Origin: Sphingobium chungbukense
GTDB taxonomy: Bacteria > Pseudomonadota > Alphaproteobacteria > Sphingomonadales > Sphingomonadaceae
Length of the DNA stretch: 64,000 nt
Assembly: GCF_001005725.1 (NCBI RefSeq)
Contig: NZ_LBIC01000004.1
Coordinates: forward strand, 124,001-188,000
Direction: 5' to 3'
The notes beneath the pieces are model-generated. The model searched no databases, was not told where the DNA came from, and worked only from the letters and a program-made list of their open reading frames with translations. This document shows positions 32,847 to 40,975 of the stretch, piece after piece (within the stretch, counting starts at the first letter, position 1; each line of letters starts with the position of its first letter). A program made the translations under genes and the position numbers.

Positions 32847-33849
32847 TGGCCAGCGCCCCGCGCAACTGATCGTTCCAGTCGTCAAAGCGCCTATCTGGCC
32901 AAGCGAATGCGACCTCAAGCCCGCGTTCCGACAGTGAAATCGCCGCCTTGTTCGCCGCGATCCGGCCTGCGGTATTATTCTGACCGGCAATAATCACCCG
33001 CCGGACTTCGGGCGGGAAATCGACAGCAGGCATCATGCTTGTGCCAAACGGCACCCAGACGGGCAAACCAGGGCCCTCCTGCAAGATCGACATGCCGTCT
33101 TCCGGGCCTTCTGCCATGATGATTGAGCGTCCCGCCGGTGCCAGCCGCAGCGCAGACCCCTTGATAGTGCCGAGGCTCAGCTTGCAGTCTTTCTTGCCGA
33201 GCTTGGGATCATCGTTCTTGAAGAAGATCCGCTGGATACCGACCACCGCCCCAGACCCATCCTGCGCGCCGCAGATGACGGCCGGGCGTTTGCGACCCCA
33301 TTCGCCGGTTTCCTTGCTTCGCCATGACGGAACCATGCCGAAGCGCACGAACTCCGGCGCTGCGACAGTGATGCCTCGCGCCTGAAGATAAACCTCGCCG
33401 GGCGTCCCCACGATCGGCAAGGACTCTGAGAAGAAACGGCGGGCGTCCTTCTCCTTTTCGAGATCTTCCAGGCGCTGACCGGCCTGCGCCTTCGCGCGTT
33501 CCTGTGGTGTCCATGTAGGGAGATCGTCGTTCGCGAGGCGCTGATATGCCTCCCGGAATCCGCATCCTTCCTTATCCATGACGAACCGGAAAATGTCGCC
33601 ATGCCAGCCGCAGCCGAAGCAGTGGCCAAATTCCTTCGCATCATTGACTGTGAAGCTGGGCGTCTTTTCCTGGTGGAACGGACATAGCCCCTGATAGTCC
33701 CGGCCTGCCCGCTTCAATTTTATTGCGCGGCCCATCACGCTTGATGCAGGTATCCTCGCCTTCAGTTCATCAAGCAGATGACGAAGGTCGGCTTCGTTCA
33801 CTCGACTGCGGCGCCCGGCGCTCGCCTTCCCCCGAGACATCGGCGTCAC
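32839..33849 (-). CDS. DNA primase with CHC2 zinc finger and Toprim domain
   Basis: The 336-aa protein has the CHC2 zinc site LCPFHQEKTPSF and HCFGCGWHGD (about residues 55-85) and a C-terminal Toprim domain with IIMAEGPEDGMSIL (catalytic Glu) and RRVIIAGQNNTAGR (the usual DxD is altered to GQNN). It starts at GTG 33849, which overlaps the Cro-like stop and has GAGGCGAA upstream. It would prime phage replication with the DUF3987 protein. Confidence 0.92.
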   Translation of the reverse strand: MTPMSRGKASAGRRSRVNEADLRHLLDELKARIPASSVMGRAIKLKRAGRDYQGLCPFHQEKTPSFTVNDAKEFGHCFGCGWHGDIFRFVMDKEGCGFREAYQRLANDDLPTWTPQERAKAQAGQRLEDLEKEKDARRFFSESLPIVGTPGEVYLQARGITVAAPEFVRFGMVPSWRSKETGEWGRKRPAVICGAQDGSGAVVGIQRIFFKNDDPKLGKKDCKLSLGTIKGSALRLAPAGRSIIMAEGPEDGMSILQEGPGLPVWVPFGTSMMPAVDFPPEVRRVIIAGQNNTAGRIAANKAAISLSERGLEVAFAWPDRRFDDWNDQLRGALANG

Positions 33850-34052
33850 TTCGCCTCGGCATGGGGGTCATAATTGCGCATGAACGCGCGGACGCGTTCA
33901 GCCGTCTCTGGCCACACACGCCGACCCTTTCGCACTTTGCGGACAAAATGCCGGTCACGGGTTGCACTGATGCTAAACCGCGTGGGCTTCATTCCGGTCA
34001 GCCGGAGGAAGACCTCGATTTCTTCTTTCAGAGGGTCAGTCATTAACCCCAT
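33846..34052 (-). CDS. Cro-like small DNA-binding protein
   Basis: The 68-residue product starts at ATG 34052 (or 34043). EEIEVFLRLTGMKPTRFSIS, then ATRDRHFVRKVRKGRRVWPE look like a compact helix-turn-helix. It is the first gene of the leftward early operon and is divergent from the S24 repressor, the classic Cro position. Stop and primase start overlap (GTGA). Confidence 0.72.
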   Translation of the reverse strand: MGLMTDPLKEEIEVFLRLTGMKPTRFSISATRDRHFVRKVRKGRRVWPETAERVRAFMRNYDPHAEAK

Positions 34053-34060
34053 TGATAGGT

Positions 34061-34102
34061 GTGTTTTGAAACACTTTCCAGTCAAAAGTGTGGAATATCA
34101 CC
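34061..34102. promoter_or_regulatory. Left operator pair between cro-like and repressor genes
   Basis: GTGTTTTGAAACAC (34061-34074) and GTGTGGAATATCAC (34088-34101) are two 14-bp sites with GTGT/CAC ends. The same two types recur downstream of the repressor gene. TTGACT on the minus strand lies between them, so they probably cover the leftward early promoter and the repressor promoter. Confidence 0.75.
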
Positions 34103-34139
34103 ATCTAGCGCGAAAGGCGGCTTTTTGACACACGACCTT

Positions 34140-34853
34140 ATGAGCACCGGCACCGAACGAGCGATTGACATCCTGAAGGACCGCCTGGCTGCGGCGATCA
34201 AGCATCGGAACACAAACCCGAAGGCTCTCGCGAAAACCGCTGGTGTGGGCGAAACCGTTGTTCGTGACATCCTCCAAAAGGACACGCAGGATGTGCGCCT
34301 CGGCACTGTCGAGAAATTGGCCAAGGCTCTAGGTCTTTCCGTGGGCGACCTATTGCCAGATGCATTCGGGCGAGCAGCGTTGGTGCTTGTGGAGGGCGCA
34401 GAACCATCGACGTCCCGGTATCGCGGCGACGATGATGAAAGCGACGACGTTGAAATCGAGCAGTGGGACATTGCCTACGGGATGGGTGGCGGCACCTACC
34501 TCGACCTTCCCGTCACGGGCGAGCGGCACAAGTTCTCTTTATCCTGGCTGCGGCAGTTCACGAATGCTCCGCCCGACAAGGTTGTTCTGGCCACCGGCAC
34601 CGGCGACTCTATGACGCCCACCATCCTCGACAGCGACATGGTGATGATCGACACGTCGCAACGCGAAGTTCGGATGGCCGACAAGATATGGGCCGCCGCG
34701 TATGGCCAAACCGGGATCATCAAGCGCTTGCGGCCGATGCCCGACGGCAGCGTGAAGATACTCTCAGACAACCCCAACGTGCCGCCCGAAACCGCCTATG
34801 ACGGGGAATTGCACGTGGTCGGCAGAATCGTTGCGATCATTCGGAAGACCTGA
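34140..34853 (+). CDS. S24-family phage repressor (CI-like)
   Basis: The 237-aa protein has an N-terminal XRE-type helix-turn-helix (residues about 8-72; NPKALAKTAGVGETVVRDIL) and a C-terminal S24/LexA-like domain with GTGDSMTPTILDSDMVMID (Ser157) and TGIIKRLRPMPDG (Lys195) as the serine-lysine dyad. RecA-stimulated self-cleavage would trigger induction. It is flanked on both sides by matched operators. The ATG at 34140 lacks a clear ribosome-binding site; a TTG a few codons upstream is possible. Confidence 0.9.
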   Translation: MSTGTERAIDILKDRLAAAIKHRNTNPKALAKTAGVGETVVRDILQKDTQDVRLGTVEKLAKALGLSVGDLLPDAFGRAALVLVEGAEPSTSRYRGDDDESDDVEIEQWDIAYGMGGGTYLDLPVTGERHKFSLSWLRQFTNAPPDKVVLATGTGDSMTPTILDSDMVMIDTSQREVRMADKIWAAAYGQTGIIKRLRPMPDGSVKILSDNPNVPPETAYDGELHVVGRIVAIIRKT

Positions 34854-34866
34854 TCTCGGACGGAGT

Positions 34867-34921
34867 GTGTTAAAAAACACTTTATGCGCTTGACAGGGTG
34901 GTATTCCACACCGCATATATG
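34867..34921 (+). promoter_or_regulatory. Rightward early promoter with two operators
   Basis: GTGTTAAAAAACAC is at 34867-34880 and GGTGGTATTCCACAC (inverse of GTGTGGAATACCACC) at 34897-34911. TTGACA at 34890-34895 and CATATA at 34914-34919 give an 18-bp spacer, with the second operator filling it. Repressor bound here would block transcription of the operon starting at 35049. Confidence 0.78.
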
Positions 34922-35048
34922 CCTCATCACCTGATCGCCCACGGGCCGAAAACGGTGATGAAGGCAGGAGCGCGCTGGCGTCCGTAGTTTTCCCGAAAGG
35001 GAGCAGGGCAAGGCATCTCCTGTCACTTTGACACAGGAGACCCCGACT
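34922..35048 (+). other. Structured leader of the rightward operon
   Basis: The transcript start to the first gene is about 125 nt. It can form TCATCACC/GGTGATGA (34924-34960), a TTCCC-GAAA-GGGA mini-hairpin near 34992, and TCTCCTGTCA against TGACACAGGAGA (about 35018-35041). The last would tie up the AGGAG of the first gene. This may be an attenuator, an antitermination site or translational control. Confidence 0.45.
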
Positions 35049-35429
35049 ATGCCTGACGGCAACCAGTCGCGGAGCGATAGCGCTCCGCGAGAAGCGACCC
35101 CGCGTCTTGCTATTCCGACCTTGGCGGATCTCCGCGTAATGGAAGGGTTTGCTCCCTTCGAGAGCGCAGATGCGGATGAATTTTCAGACCAAGGCTTCGC
35201 GCTGCTTAACCTCCTGAGCGCGAGTTTTCACAACAGTTGCGCGATGGGTCCGGCCGGGATCGAGCGTGGCGGGCTTTTTCACGAAAATCTCATCCAGACT
35301 AGGCGTCACGACATAATCGCCCAGGCGCTCGACGGGATCACCACCCTCTTTGCGCTGAGTGTCCATTTTAACGACGTCCATCGCGCCGAGCAGTCGAACG
35401 CCGAACTGGATCGCCGGGAGGGCCGCTGA
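35049..35429 (+). CDS. Hypothetical early protein (126 aa)
   Basis: The ATG at 35049 follows AGGAGA by eight bases. The N-terminus is polar and disordered; helices follow (FALLNLLSASFHNSCAMGPA, HDIIAQALDGITTLFALSVH). No family is recognised. It is the first gene of the rightward early operon, and its ribosome-binding site may be sequestered in the upstream hairpin. Confidence 0.7.
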   Translation: MPDGNQSRSDSAPREATPRLAIPTLADLRVMEGFAPFESADADEFSDQGFALLNLLSASFHNSCAMGPAGIERGGLFHENLIQTRRHDIIAQALDGITTLFALSVHFNDVHRAEQSNAELDRREGR

Positions 35430-35430
35430 G

Positions 35431-35790
35431 ATGGACGTGCCATTTCCCGACCGTATGTCGTCGGCCGAGCGGGCGCAGCCGAACATCAACTATGATGTCA
35501 CGCAGCCGCGTTGCGCCACCTGCCAGTTCTGGGCGCCCGATACGTTCAGGCTGGAGAAGGGGACGAACGATCCTTCCTTCGGCTTTGGGGCATGCCGTCG
35601 GCGCCCGCCTCAGATCATCGATGCGCTTGCTCGGGTCAATATCAACCCGCCTCGGCCAGGCATGCACCTCGACAATGACGAAGTATTCAGCGTCGACGAC
35701 GCCTTCGATTCCACGATGTTCCCGGTCACTTTCTACACCTCTTGGTGTGGAGAATTTGAGTGGCTTCCTGAACTTTCGGAAAGGGCCTGA
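35431..35790 (+). CDS. Cys4 zinc protein, paralogue of the 30226 gene
   Basis: The 119-residue product contains PRCATCQFWAPDTF, FGACRRRPP, and FPVTFYTSWCGEFEW, matching in order and spacing the protein encoded at 30226-30516 on the other strand. A longer insert separates the two halves here. Four conserved Cys suggest zinc binding. The function is unknown; duplicated copies in both early operons suggest a useful phage role. Confidence 0.75.
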   Translation: MDVPFPDRMSSAERAQPNINYDVTQPRCATCQFWAPDTFRLEKGTNDPSFGFGACRRRPPQIIDALARVNINPPRPGMHLDNDEVFSVDDAFDSTMFPVTFYTSWCGEFEWLPELSERA

Positions 35791-35791
35791 C

Positions 35792-36460
35792 ATGCTCTCC
35801 AGCACCATCGTTCGTGGCGATACCGCCTTCCCTCTTCCCCCAGTTCCCGCTGGCACCAGCCTTGAACTGGCGAAGCACTACACGCTCATGGCCCGGTCCT
35901 TTGCGTCGGATGACACCGACCAGTGGCAGCATTCGAAGCAAGCTATCCGAGACTTTCGCCCGAATTGTGGCGCTGATCTCGCCACGAAACTTATTGCGGC
36001 GCTTCATGAGATGGCCCCATTTCTGACCAACGGCAGCACAGGCGATGCCGCCATTAACCCCGGCGAGTTTCCGACTGACCTCGCCTTCCAGATGATAGCC
36101 GTTGCGGTCAACGATGCTCTGCATATGGACACGCGCAGCGAATGGAACCGACGCCTCGCTGCCTTCGATGAGGCGCGGGCTGCTGACATCGCCCACGCCA
36201 AGCTGCACGGCATCGACTGGGGCTTACCCAAAGAGCAACTGGAAGCGGGATACGCGATGGCCTCGAAAGAGGTGCTGGAGGAAGACGATCGCCTCGGAGA
36301 TGTCGCGGGCGAAGCGGAAGATTCCTTGATGGAATGGCCGGCACCGGACGCCACCGCGTTCGCCCTCAAGGTGCTTCTCGCCCATGGCCGGATGATCGAC
36401 CGGTATGATGACATCGTCTTGGCCGAAGCGAAGCACTTTAGCGGAAGGGCCAGCCGATGA
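35792..36460 (+). CDS. Hypothetical early protein (222 aa)
   Basis: The protein is helical, with LAKHYTLMARSFASDDTDQW and DLATKLIAALHEMAPFL, then acidic C-terminal helices (KEVLEEDDRLGDVAGEAEDS). No recognised domain or membrane segment is seen. The ATG lies one base after the upstream stop region and the stop overlaps the next gene (ATGA). Confidence 0.7.
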   Translation: MLSSTIVRGDTAFPLPPVPAGTSLELAKHYTLMARSFASDDTDQWQHSKQAIRDFRPNCGADLATKLIAALHEMAPFLTNGSTGDAAINPGEFPTDLAFQMIAVAVNDALHMDTRSEWNRRLAAFDEARAADIAHAKLHGIDWGLPKEQLEAGYAMASKEVLEEDDRLGDVAGEAEDSLMEWPAPDATAFALKVLLAHGRMIDRYDDIVLAEAKHFSGRASR

Positions 36461-36807
36461 CCATTTTCACACGTACCCGCCCGCGCGCGATGCTGGTCGC
36501 CCAGACTGACCAAAACATCATCGCCGCATGGAAGTCCTTCGCTGGTCGCCAGTGGGCAAAGCTCAACAGCGATGATCCAGAGAACGATACTGTCACGATC
36601 GTCGATACCCCTGCGGAGACCTTGGCAGGGGTGATCGCCAAGCTGCGCATGCTCATGTTCACGCAAACCGCGATTCCCCTGATCGAGGCGACGGCGCTTG
36701 GTGCCACGATCCCTGGCTTTGATGAGTCTATTCGCGGTGAAGACTATCTGACCGAACTGGTCTGGTCCGCGATCAAGGACCTTGAGGCGATGGAGGCGCG
36801 GTCATGA
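36457..36807 (+). CDS. Hypothetical early protein (116 aa)
   Basis: A mixed alpha/beta protein beginning MTIFTRTRPRAMLVAQTDQN, with no recognised family. Both ends overlap neighbours by four bases, so it is translated as part of the polycistronic early message. There are no cysteines and no hydrophobic segment. Confidence 0.7.
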   Translation: MTIFTRTRPRAMLVAQTDQNIIAAWKSFAGRQWAKLNSDDPENDTVTIVDTPAETLAGVIAKLRMLMFTQTAIPLIEATALGATIPGFDESIRGEDYLTELVWSAIKDLEAMEARS

Positions 36808-37049
36808 CCGCGACCATCTTGCGCTTGGTCGTTAATAATCCCGGCGACAGCGAGATCGAAGAAGCGCGCCGCGTTTGTCATCGCCTCACTGCTGTCGACC
36901 GCGACCCCGCCACCCGTTCAGGCACGAAACTGGTCGCCCCAGGCTGCATCCTTGGGTGCGAACCCTGCTTTCGCGCCTGCGCTGTCAACCGGATCAAGCT
37001 GAACTGGTGGATGGCGGAACTCTCCTCTTTGCTGGAGGCGCAGCCATGA
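36804..37049 (+). CDS. Small Cys-rich early protein (81 aa)
   Basis: The C-terminal half has PGCILGCEPCFRACAVNRI, with four Cys in short spacing (CxxxCxxCxxxC), a possible zinc or iron-sulfur site. The first half is beta-like and basic. The family is not known. Overlapping ATGA junctions lie on both sides. Confidence 0.65.
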   Translation: MTATILRLVVNNPGDSEIEEARRVCHRLTAVDRDPATRSGTKLVAPGCILGCEPCFRACAVNRIKLNWWMAELSSLLEAQP

Positions 37050-37414
37050 GCTGGATCATAATCAAGTACTCGCATCCGCTCGACCAGATTTGGTCGAAGG
37101 CGATGGCCGAGGTCGATGACGCGCAAGACGCTATCGATGCCCTACCCGATGGTTACTCCGATGAGGAAATCGACGCGCTGGTCGACAAGCACTCGACTGC
37201 GGCGCAGGCGATTCTGGCCCTCCCCGCCCGGAACGTTGCGGACTGCATTTACAAGCTCGACCTGACAGGCCCGCTGGACGGCGGTCAGATCGTATGGGCT
37301 GACCGCGACGCCATCACAAACGAGGCCTTGACGCTGATCGACGCCGCCGTCGCGCGCGGCGCGAAGCTTAAGGCCCGGCTCAACCCAGAGATTCTGGAGG
37401 GCATTGCAATATGA
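37046..37414 (+). CDS. Hypothetical early protein (122 aa)
   Basis: The product begins MSWIIIKYSHPLDQIWSKAM and is acidic and helical, with DALPDGYSDEEIDALVDKHS and an Ala-rich C-terminus. No domain is recognised. The start overlaps the upstream stop and the stop overlaps the next start. Confidence 0.68.
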   Translation: MSWIIIKYSHPLDQIWSKAMAEVDDAQDAIDALPDGYSDEEIDALVDKHSTAAQAILALPARNVADCIYKLDLTGPLDGGQIVWADRDAITNEALTLIDAAVARGAKLKARLNPEILEGIAI

Positions 37415-38388
37415 TCCGCGCCCTCAACTATACACCGAAGGCCATCGAAAGCCTGCGGTCTCATCCCTGCCCCGGTGCGCCGGGCGTACGGCAGGGCATG
37501 GATTACCTTATCAGAAAGTTGGAGCAGGCGGAGGTATTCGTCCTGCCCGACAACGGCCAACTGATGGACAGGGCAAAGCCACGCGCCGATCTCCCCGGCA
37601 TGGCGCTCAAACCGCCGTTCGAAGTCGTGGCGCTGGAATATTCAGCGCTGAACGGGGTGCCGTGCGGCGGAGAGTATAATGCCGAAACTGCCTCGCGTCG
37701 CATATCCTTGGCCTGGGAATGGCGCGACGATCTTCCGCCCTTGCTGGCGGCCATCGCGCCGCCGATTGATGAGCCGGGCGTCGTTATCGCATCGATTACC
37801 TACTTTGATCGGCAGAACCTGTGGATGCCTATCGCTGGCGCGGCTTTCGTGCCCTTCGATGGCGGCCCGGCTCCGGCCGACGCGGTCAATCTCGACTTTG
37901 TTAAGGCCATGGTCGCTGATCGGCGCGTCACGCGAAAATCGGCTGAAACCGGAATGTCTTTGGGCTTTATTCCGATAATGCCCGAAGCCGTCATGGCGGG
38001 CGCTCAGCGCCAGGGCATCGACAAGGTACTCAACGACATTTCAGCCGATGTTATGGATGAGGTTTGCGCCTACATCGACCTCTGTCATGTCCTGCTCTGC
38101 AAGAATGTGCGGGCGGAACGTCAGCCAGCATCGGCCGCCCTGAATAGGGCGCGCAACAAGTCCCGGCCGCCTCTCAGGGATTTTCATATCCTGACGATCG
38201 ACGGTCATGGTGAAGGCGAGGGAAGCGGAGAAGCCTTCTCCGGTCCGCGCAATGGACCCCGCTCGCACCTGCGGCGCGGTCATATCCGCCGCCTCGATGC
38301 GAGCCGCGTCACCTGGGTCAATGCGACCATGGTTCGCGGGCGCGGCGGCTTTGTCGACAAAGCCTACTCGGTTGGAGCCAGATCATGA
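37411..38388 (+). CDS. Hypothetical early protein (325 aa)
   Basis: This is the largest unknown of the rightward operon. The N-terminal 200 residues look like a globular alpha/beta domain (MIRALNYTPKAIESLRSHPC, PPFEVVALEYSALNG, AWEWRDDLPPLLAAIAPPID). The C-terminal 100 residues are basic (RARNKSRPPLRDFHI, HLRRGHIRRLDASRVTWVNA), suggesting nucleic-acid contact. Related long proteins occur in other sphingomonad phages, from memory, without known function. Confidence 0.72.
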   Translation: MIRALNYTPKAIESLRSHPCPGAPGVRQGMDYLIRKLEQAEVFVLPDNGQLMDRAKPRADLPGMALKPPFEVVALEYSALNGVPCGGEYNAETASRRISLAWEWRDDLPPLLAAIAPPIDEPGVVIASITYFDRQNLWMPIAGAAFVPFDGGPAPADAVNLDFVKAMVADRRVTRKSAETGMSLGFIPIMPEAVMAGAQRQGIDKVLNDISADVMDEVCAYIDLCHVLLCKNVRAERQPASAALNRARNKSRPPLRDFHILTIDGHGEGEGSGEAFSGPRNGPRSHLRRGHIRRLDASRVTWVNATMVRGRGGFVDKAYSVGARS

Positions 38389-38813
38389 CCGTTGAAACGA
38401 AGCGCGCATATAGCGCCGACGAGACACAGGCCTATGAGCGCTACATCAGCGCCGTGGCGAACCATAATATCGTCTGCGCCCGCGCTGGCGCGACGACCAG
38501 GGAGAAGATGGACGCCGCTTTTGCCGCCGACGCAGCTTACCGGGAGTTCTGCCGAACCGCTGGCCTTGTGATCGGACAGGCTACCCGGCCGTCAACGGGC
38601 AACGACGTGGTCAAGCGGCTGGAGCGCGAGATGTGCACTCTGACGGAGACCGTCCGCACCGCCTATTCAATGATCCACGCCGCCAACGGCATGGGCGTGA
38701 TTGAGAACCGACCGGCCGACATAGATCAGTGGGATCACGATGTATGCGTCTGCCTATTCACCGATGCGCAGACCGTGCTGCGCCGGGCACTTGAGCGGGC
38801 CGACTCGCTATGA
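38385..38813 (+). CDS. Hypothetical early protein (142 aa)
   Basis: The sequence is helical, with repeated Ala/Arg-rich helices (RAGATTREKMDAAFAADAAY) and VVKRLEREMCTLTETVRTAY. No family is recognised. It sits in the run of four-base-overlap genes, so translation is coupled. Confidence 0.68.
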   Translation: MTVETKRAYSADETQAYERYISAVANHNIVCARAGATTREKMDAAFAADAAYREFCRTAGLVIGQATRPSTGNDVVKRLEREMCTLTETVRTAYSMIHAANGMGVIENRPADIDQWDHDVCVCLFTDAQTVLRRALERADSL

Positions 38814-39088
38814 GCGGCATGACGATCACACATCGCGACCAGTTCGCGTTCATGGCGTGGCGCCGCAATCCGGAGCGTGATCCTCGCTTCCGGCTCCAGA
38901 CCGAAGACGAGGCGCTGGCGGAAGCCGAGCGCCTGGCGCGGCAGCGCCCCGGCTCAACCTACATCGTCATGCGCGAGATCGCCCGCGTGACCTTCGATTC
39001 AGTTCCAGCCGCGCATGCCCCTGCGGCTGGTGGAGCCGGGCGGCGTTTGTCCCCCCTGCCGTCCGGCTCCAAAGGGGGTGCACGCTGA
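38810..39088 (+). CDS. Hypothetical early protein (92 aa)
   Basis: The protein holds a strand-helix-strand core (FAFMAWRRNPERDPRFRLQT, EDEALAEAERLARQRPG, TYIVMREIARVTFD) like small phage proteins that wrap around a single helix, then a Gly/Ala-rich tail. Unknown function. The stop shares one base with the next start. Confidence 0.68.
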   Translation: MSGMTITHRDQFAFMAWRRNPERDPRFRLQTEDEALAEAERLARQRPGSTYIVMREIARVTFDSVPAAHAPAAGGAGRRLSPLPSGSKGGAR

Positions 39089-39363
39089 TGGCTACCGCAC
39101 GATACGAAGCGGAACTGGCTTCAATCGCCAGCGCAGCGGATCGGCGCGGATTCGCATGGTTCTTCCGCTGGGCTGAGCTTGGCAACGACCTTGGCAACGA
39201 CGAGGGAGGCGCGCTGCGGTTGACGCACCAGGGCGACGAGGAATCGCTCGCCATGGTCAAAGAGCTTCAAAGCGATCCTCTTCTCGCCCACGCGGTCGGA
39301 CGCGCCTTCCTCGACTATCTCCGGTGGGATCACGCAACCAATCCGGGAGACGGAGATGCCTGA
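39088..39363 (+). CDS. Hypothetical early protein (91 aa)
   Basis: A small protein with RGFAWFFRWAELGNDLGNDE and HAVGRAFLDYLRWD, rich in Trp and Phe and acidic. No known motif is visible. It overlaps the winged-helix gene by eight bases. Confidence 0.65.
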   Translation: MATARYEAELASIASAADRRGFAWFFRWAELGNDLGNDEGGALRLTHQGDEESLAMVKELQSDPLLAHAVGRAFLDYLRWDHATNPGDGDA

Positions 39364-39679
39364 CCTGTTCGGCTATCCAGACAGTCCAGGCGCAAAGGCC
39401 CGTGAAACGTCGTTTCAGGCGGCGGATGAGATCGCGGACAAGGCTCCCATCCTTCGCGCCCGATGCCTCAAGGTACTGGAGCATTCCAACGGCCTGACCG
39501 CCGACGAGGTAGCGGGGCGGCTGGGCTTGTCGATCCTGTCCGTCCGGCCGCGCATCACCGAACTGGCCCGCGACGGAAAGGTCCGCGACAGCGGCCATCG
39601 GCGGCACAACGCCAGCGGCAAGCGGGCGATCGTATGGATGCCGGTCAACCCAGCACGGCTGAAAGGAGGTAGACGATGA
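39356..39679 (+). CDS. Winged-helix DNA-binding protein
   Basis: Residues about 28-90 (ILRARCLKVLEHSNGLTADE, VAGRLGLSILSVRPRITELA, RDGKVRDSGHRRHNASGKRA) form a clear helix-turn-helix with a beta wing, as in small phage winged-helix proteins. It could regulate the operon or act in replication initiation. The stop overlaps the next start. Confidence 0.8.
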   Translation: MPDLFGYPDSPGAKARETSFQAADEIADKAPILRARCLKVLEHSNGLTADEVAGRLGLSILSVRPRITELARDGKVRDSGHRRHNASGKRAIVWMPVNPARLKGGRR

Positions 39680-40185
39680 CGAACGCTCGCAGCCCTCGCC
39701 CGTGGACGAGGCACTTCGGCCTCCCTCAAATCCCCGTGGTTATCGTAAACCCGAAAGCGTTCGTCCAGATCAAGGAAGACGGCGTTCGCGGCCGATGCCG
39801 CGTCGTCCAAGCCGATGAAGTTGATTGGGAGCGGGTCACCCATTGGAGATGGGGTGATTCAGGCAGGCCTCAGAGTGATCCAGACAAAATGACGTTGCAG
39901 GACTGCGTTGAAGAGCGCCGTCGGATTGATGCGGATAGAACCCGCATTGAAGCCGAACTGTTGGTTGCTAAGCGCCGTCAGGATGATGACGCGATCCGCG
40001 ACCTTGGTCATCGCATACAGGCGCTGAACCAGCAGGCGGCAGAGCTAAAATTGCGGCGGCATGCATTGGTGACGCAGGCAAATGTAGATGCCTACAAGCG
40101 TGCGGCGCAGGAGATATTGCCACCCGACCTTCTCCGCAAATTGTATGACCGCGCAAACGCGATCCAGCAGGAGATGACGAAATGA
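39676..40185 (+). CDS. Coiled-coil early protein (169 aa)
   Basis: After a beta-like N-terminus (PQIPVVIVNPKAFVQIKEDG), residues about 75-145 form a long charged coiled coil (EERRRIDADRTRIEAELLVA, DLGHRIQALNQQAAELKL). The C-terminal helix is YKRAAQEILPPDLLRKLYD. No family is recognised. Overlaps on both sides. Confidence 0.7.
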   Translation: MTNARSPRPWTRHFGLPQIPVVIVNPKAFVQIKEDGVRGRCRVVQADEVDWERVTHWRWGDSGRPQSDPDKMTLQDCVEERRRIDADRTRIEAELLVAKRRQDDDAIRDLGHRIQALNQQAAELKLRRHALVTQANVDAYKRAAQEILPPDLLRKLYDRANAIQQEMTK

Positions 40186-40406
40186 GCGAGGACGATCTTG
40201 ACGATCTCGCCATGACACTCGCTCAGGACGTGGTGGGCACGACCGGCGATCCGGGCACCGCTGCGGCGGTGCTCTATCAAGCGTCCGTCGCGGTACTGTT
40301 CGCCCATTTCCCTGCCGAGCAGATCGCAGCCGCGTTGAAGGACATCATGGAGATTGCCCACGCCGACGTGGCCGAAGCCTTGGGCGAAGGAGCGACAGTG
40401 CAATGA
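40182..40406 (+). CDS. Hypothetical early protein (74 aa)
   Basis: A small all-helical, acidic protein (MSEDDLDDLAMTLAQDVVG, AAVLYQASVAVLFAHFPAEQ). No motif is seen. It has overlapping ends with both neighbouring genes. Confidence 0.65.
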   Translation: MSEDDLDDLAMTLAQDVVGTTGDPGTAAAVLYQASVAVLFAHFPAEQIAAALKDIMEIAHADVAEALGEGATVQ

Positions 40407-40975
40407 CGAACCTTCTCGACCTTGCCCAGCGGCTCGATGACTGTTGGCTCGACATCGTCGCGCCCGACGACAAAGCGGCCAGCTTCGCCCGTTGCGCCAA
40501 TCTTATGCAGGAGGCGGCGACGCTCCTACGGTCCCATGGAATCCCAAGGGACATCAGCACAGCGCCGCCGGGTGACGGCTGGATATTGGGCTATGATCCG
40601 AGCATTGCCGAGCCGGGCCGCTCGCCTTGGGTTCCGATGACTCGCGGCGATGGCGGCTGGTATGACGACGGCGTTGATGTTTATCAGCCGACAATGTGGG
40701 TGCCGCTCCCCGATCCCCAGCCGGAGCCTTCAGGCTGGCGGCCAGCGGAAGGTCATATTGAGATCGCGGCCGGTATGCTCCAGGGAAGGCCGGTCTTCAT
40801 CGCATCCATCATCAAGCCAGACGGCACGCAGGATATTCCCCGCGACTGTCGGCTGGCGAACACGGCCGAGGGCATCAGAGCAGAAGGCTTGTCATGGGCA
40901 AGCGACCTTAACCTGCCTGTCGTGGATATGATCGACGCCAATGTGGTGCCTTTCCGCCTGGGGGATCAGCAGTGA
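40403..40975 (+). CDS. Hypothetical early protein (190 aa)
   Basis: The middle part has tryptophan- and glycine-rich beta segments typical of small phage DUF551-like proteins (APPGDGWILGYDPSIAEPGR, SPWVPMTRGDGGWYDDGV, YQPTMWVPLPDPQPEPSGWR). The DUF551-like comparison rests on this W-V-P-L-P pattern and is tentative. No catalytic motif is visible. Confidence 0.68.
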   Translation: MTNLLDLAQRLDDCWLDIVAPDDKAASFARCANLMQEAATLLRSHGIPRDISTAPPGDGWILGYDPSIAEPGRSPWVPMTRGDGGWYDDGVDVYQPTMWVPLPDPQPEPSGWRPAEGHIEIAAGMLQGRPVFIASIIKPDGTQDIPRDCRLANTAEGIRAEGLSWASDLNLPVVDMIDANVVPFRLGDQQ

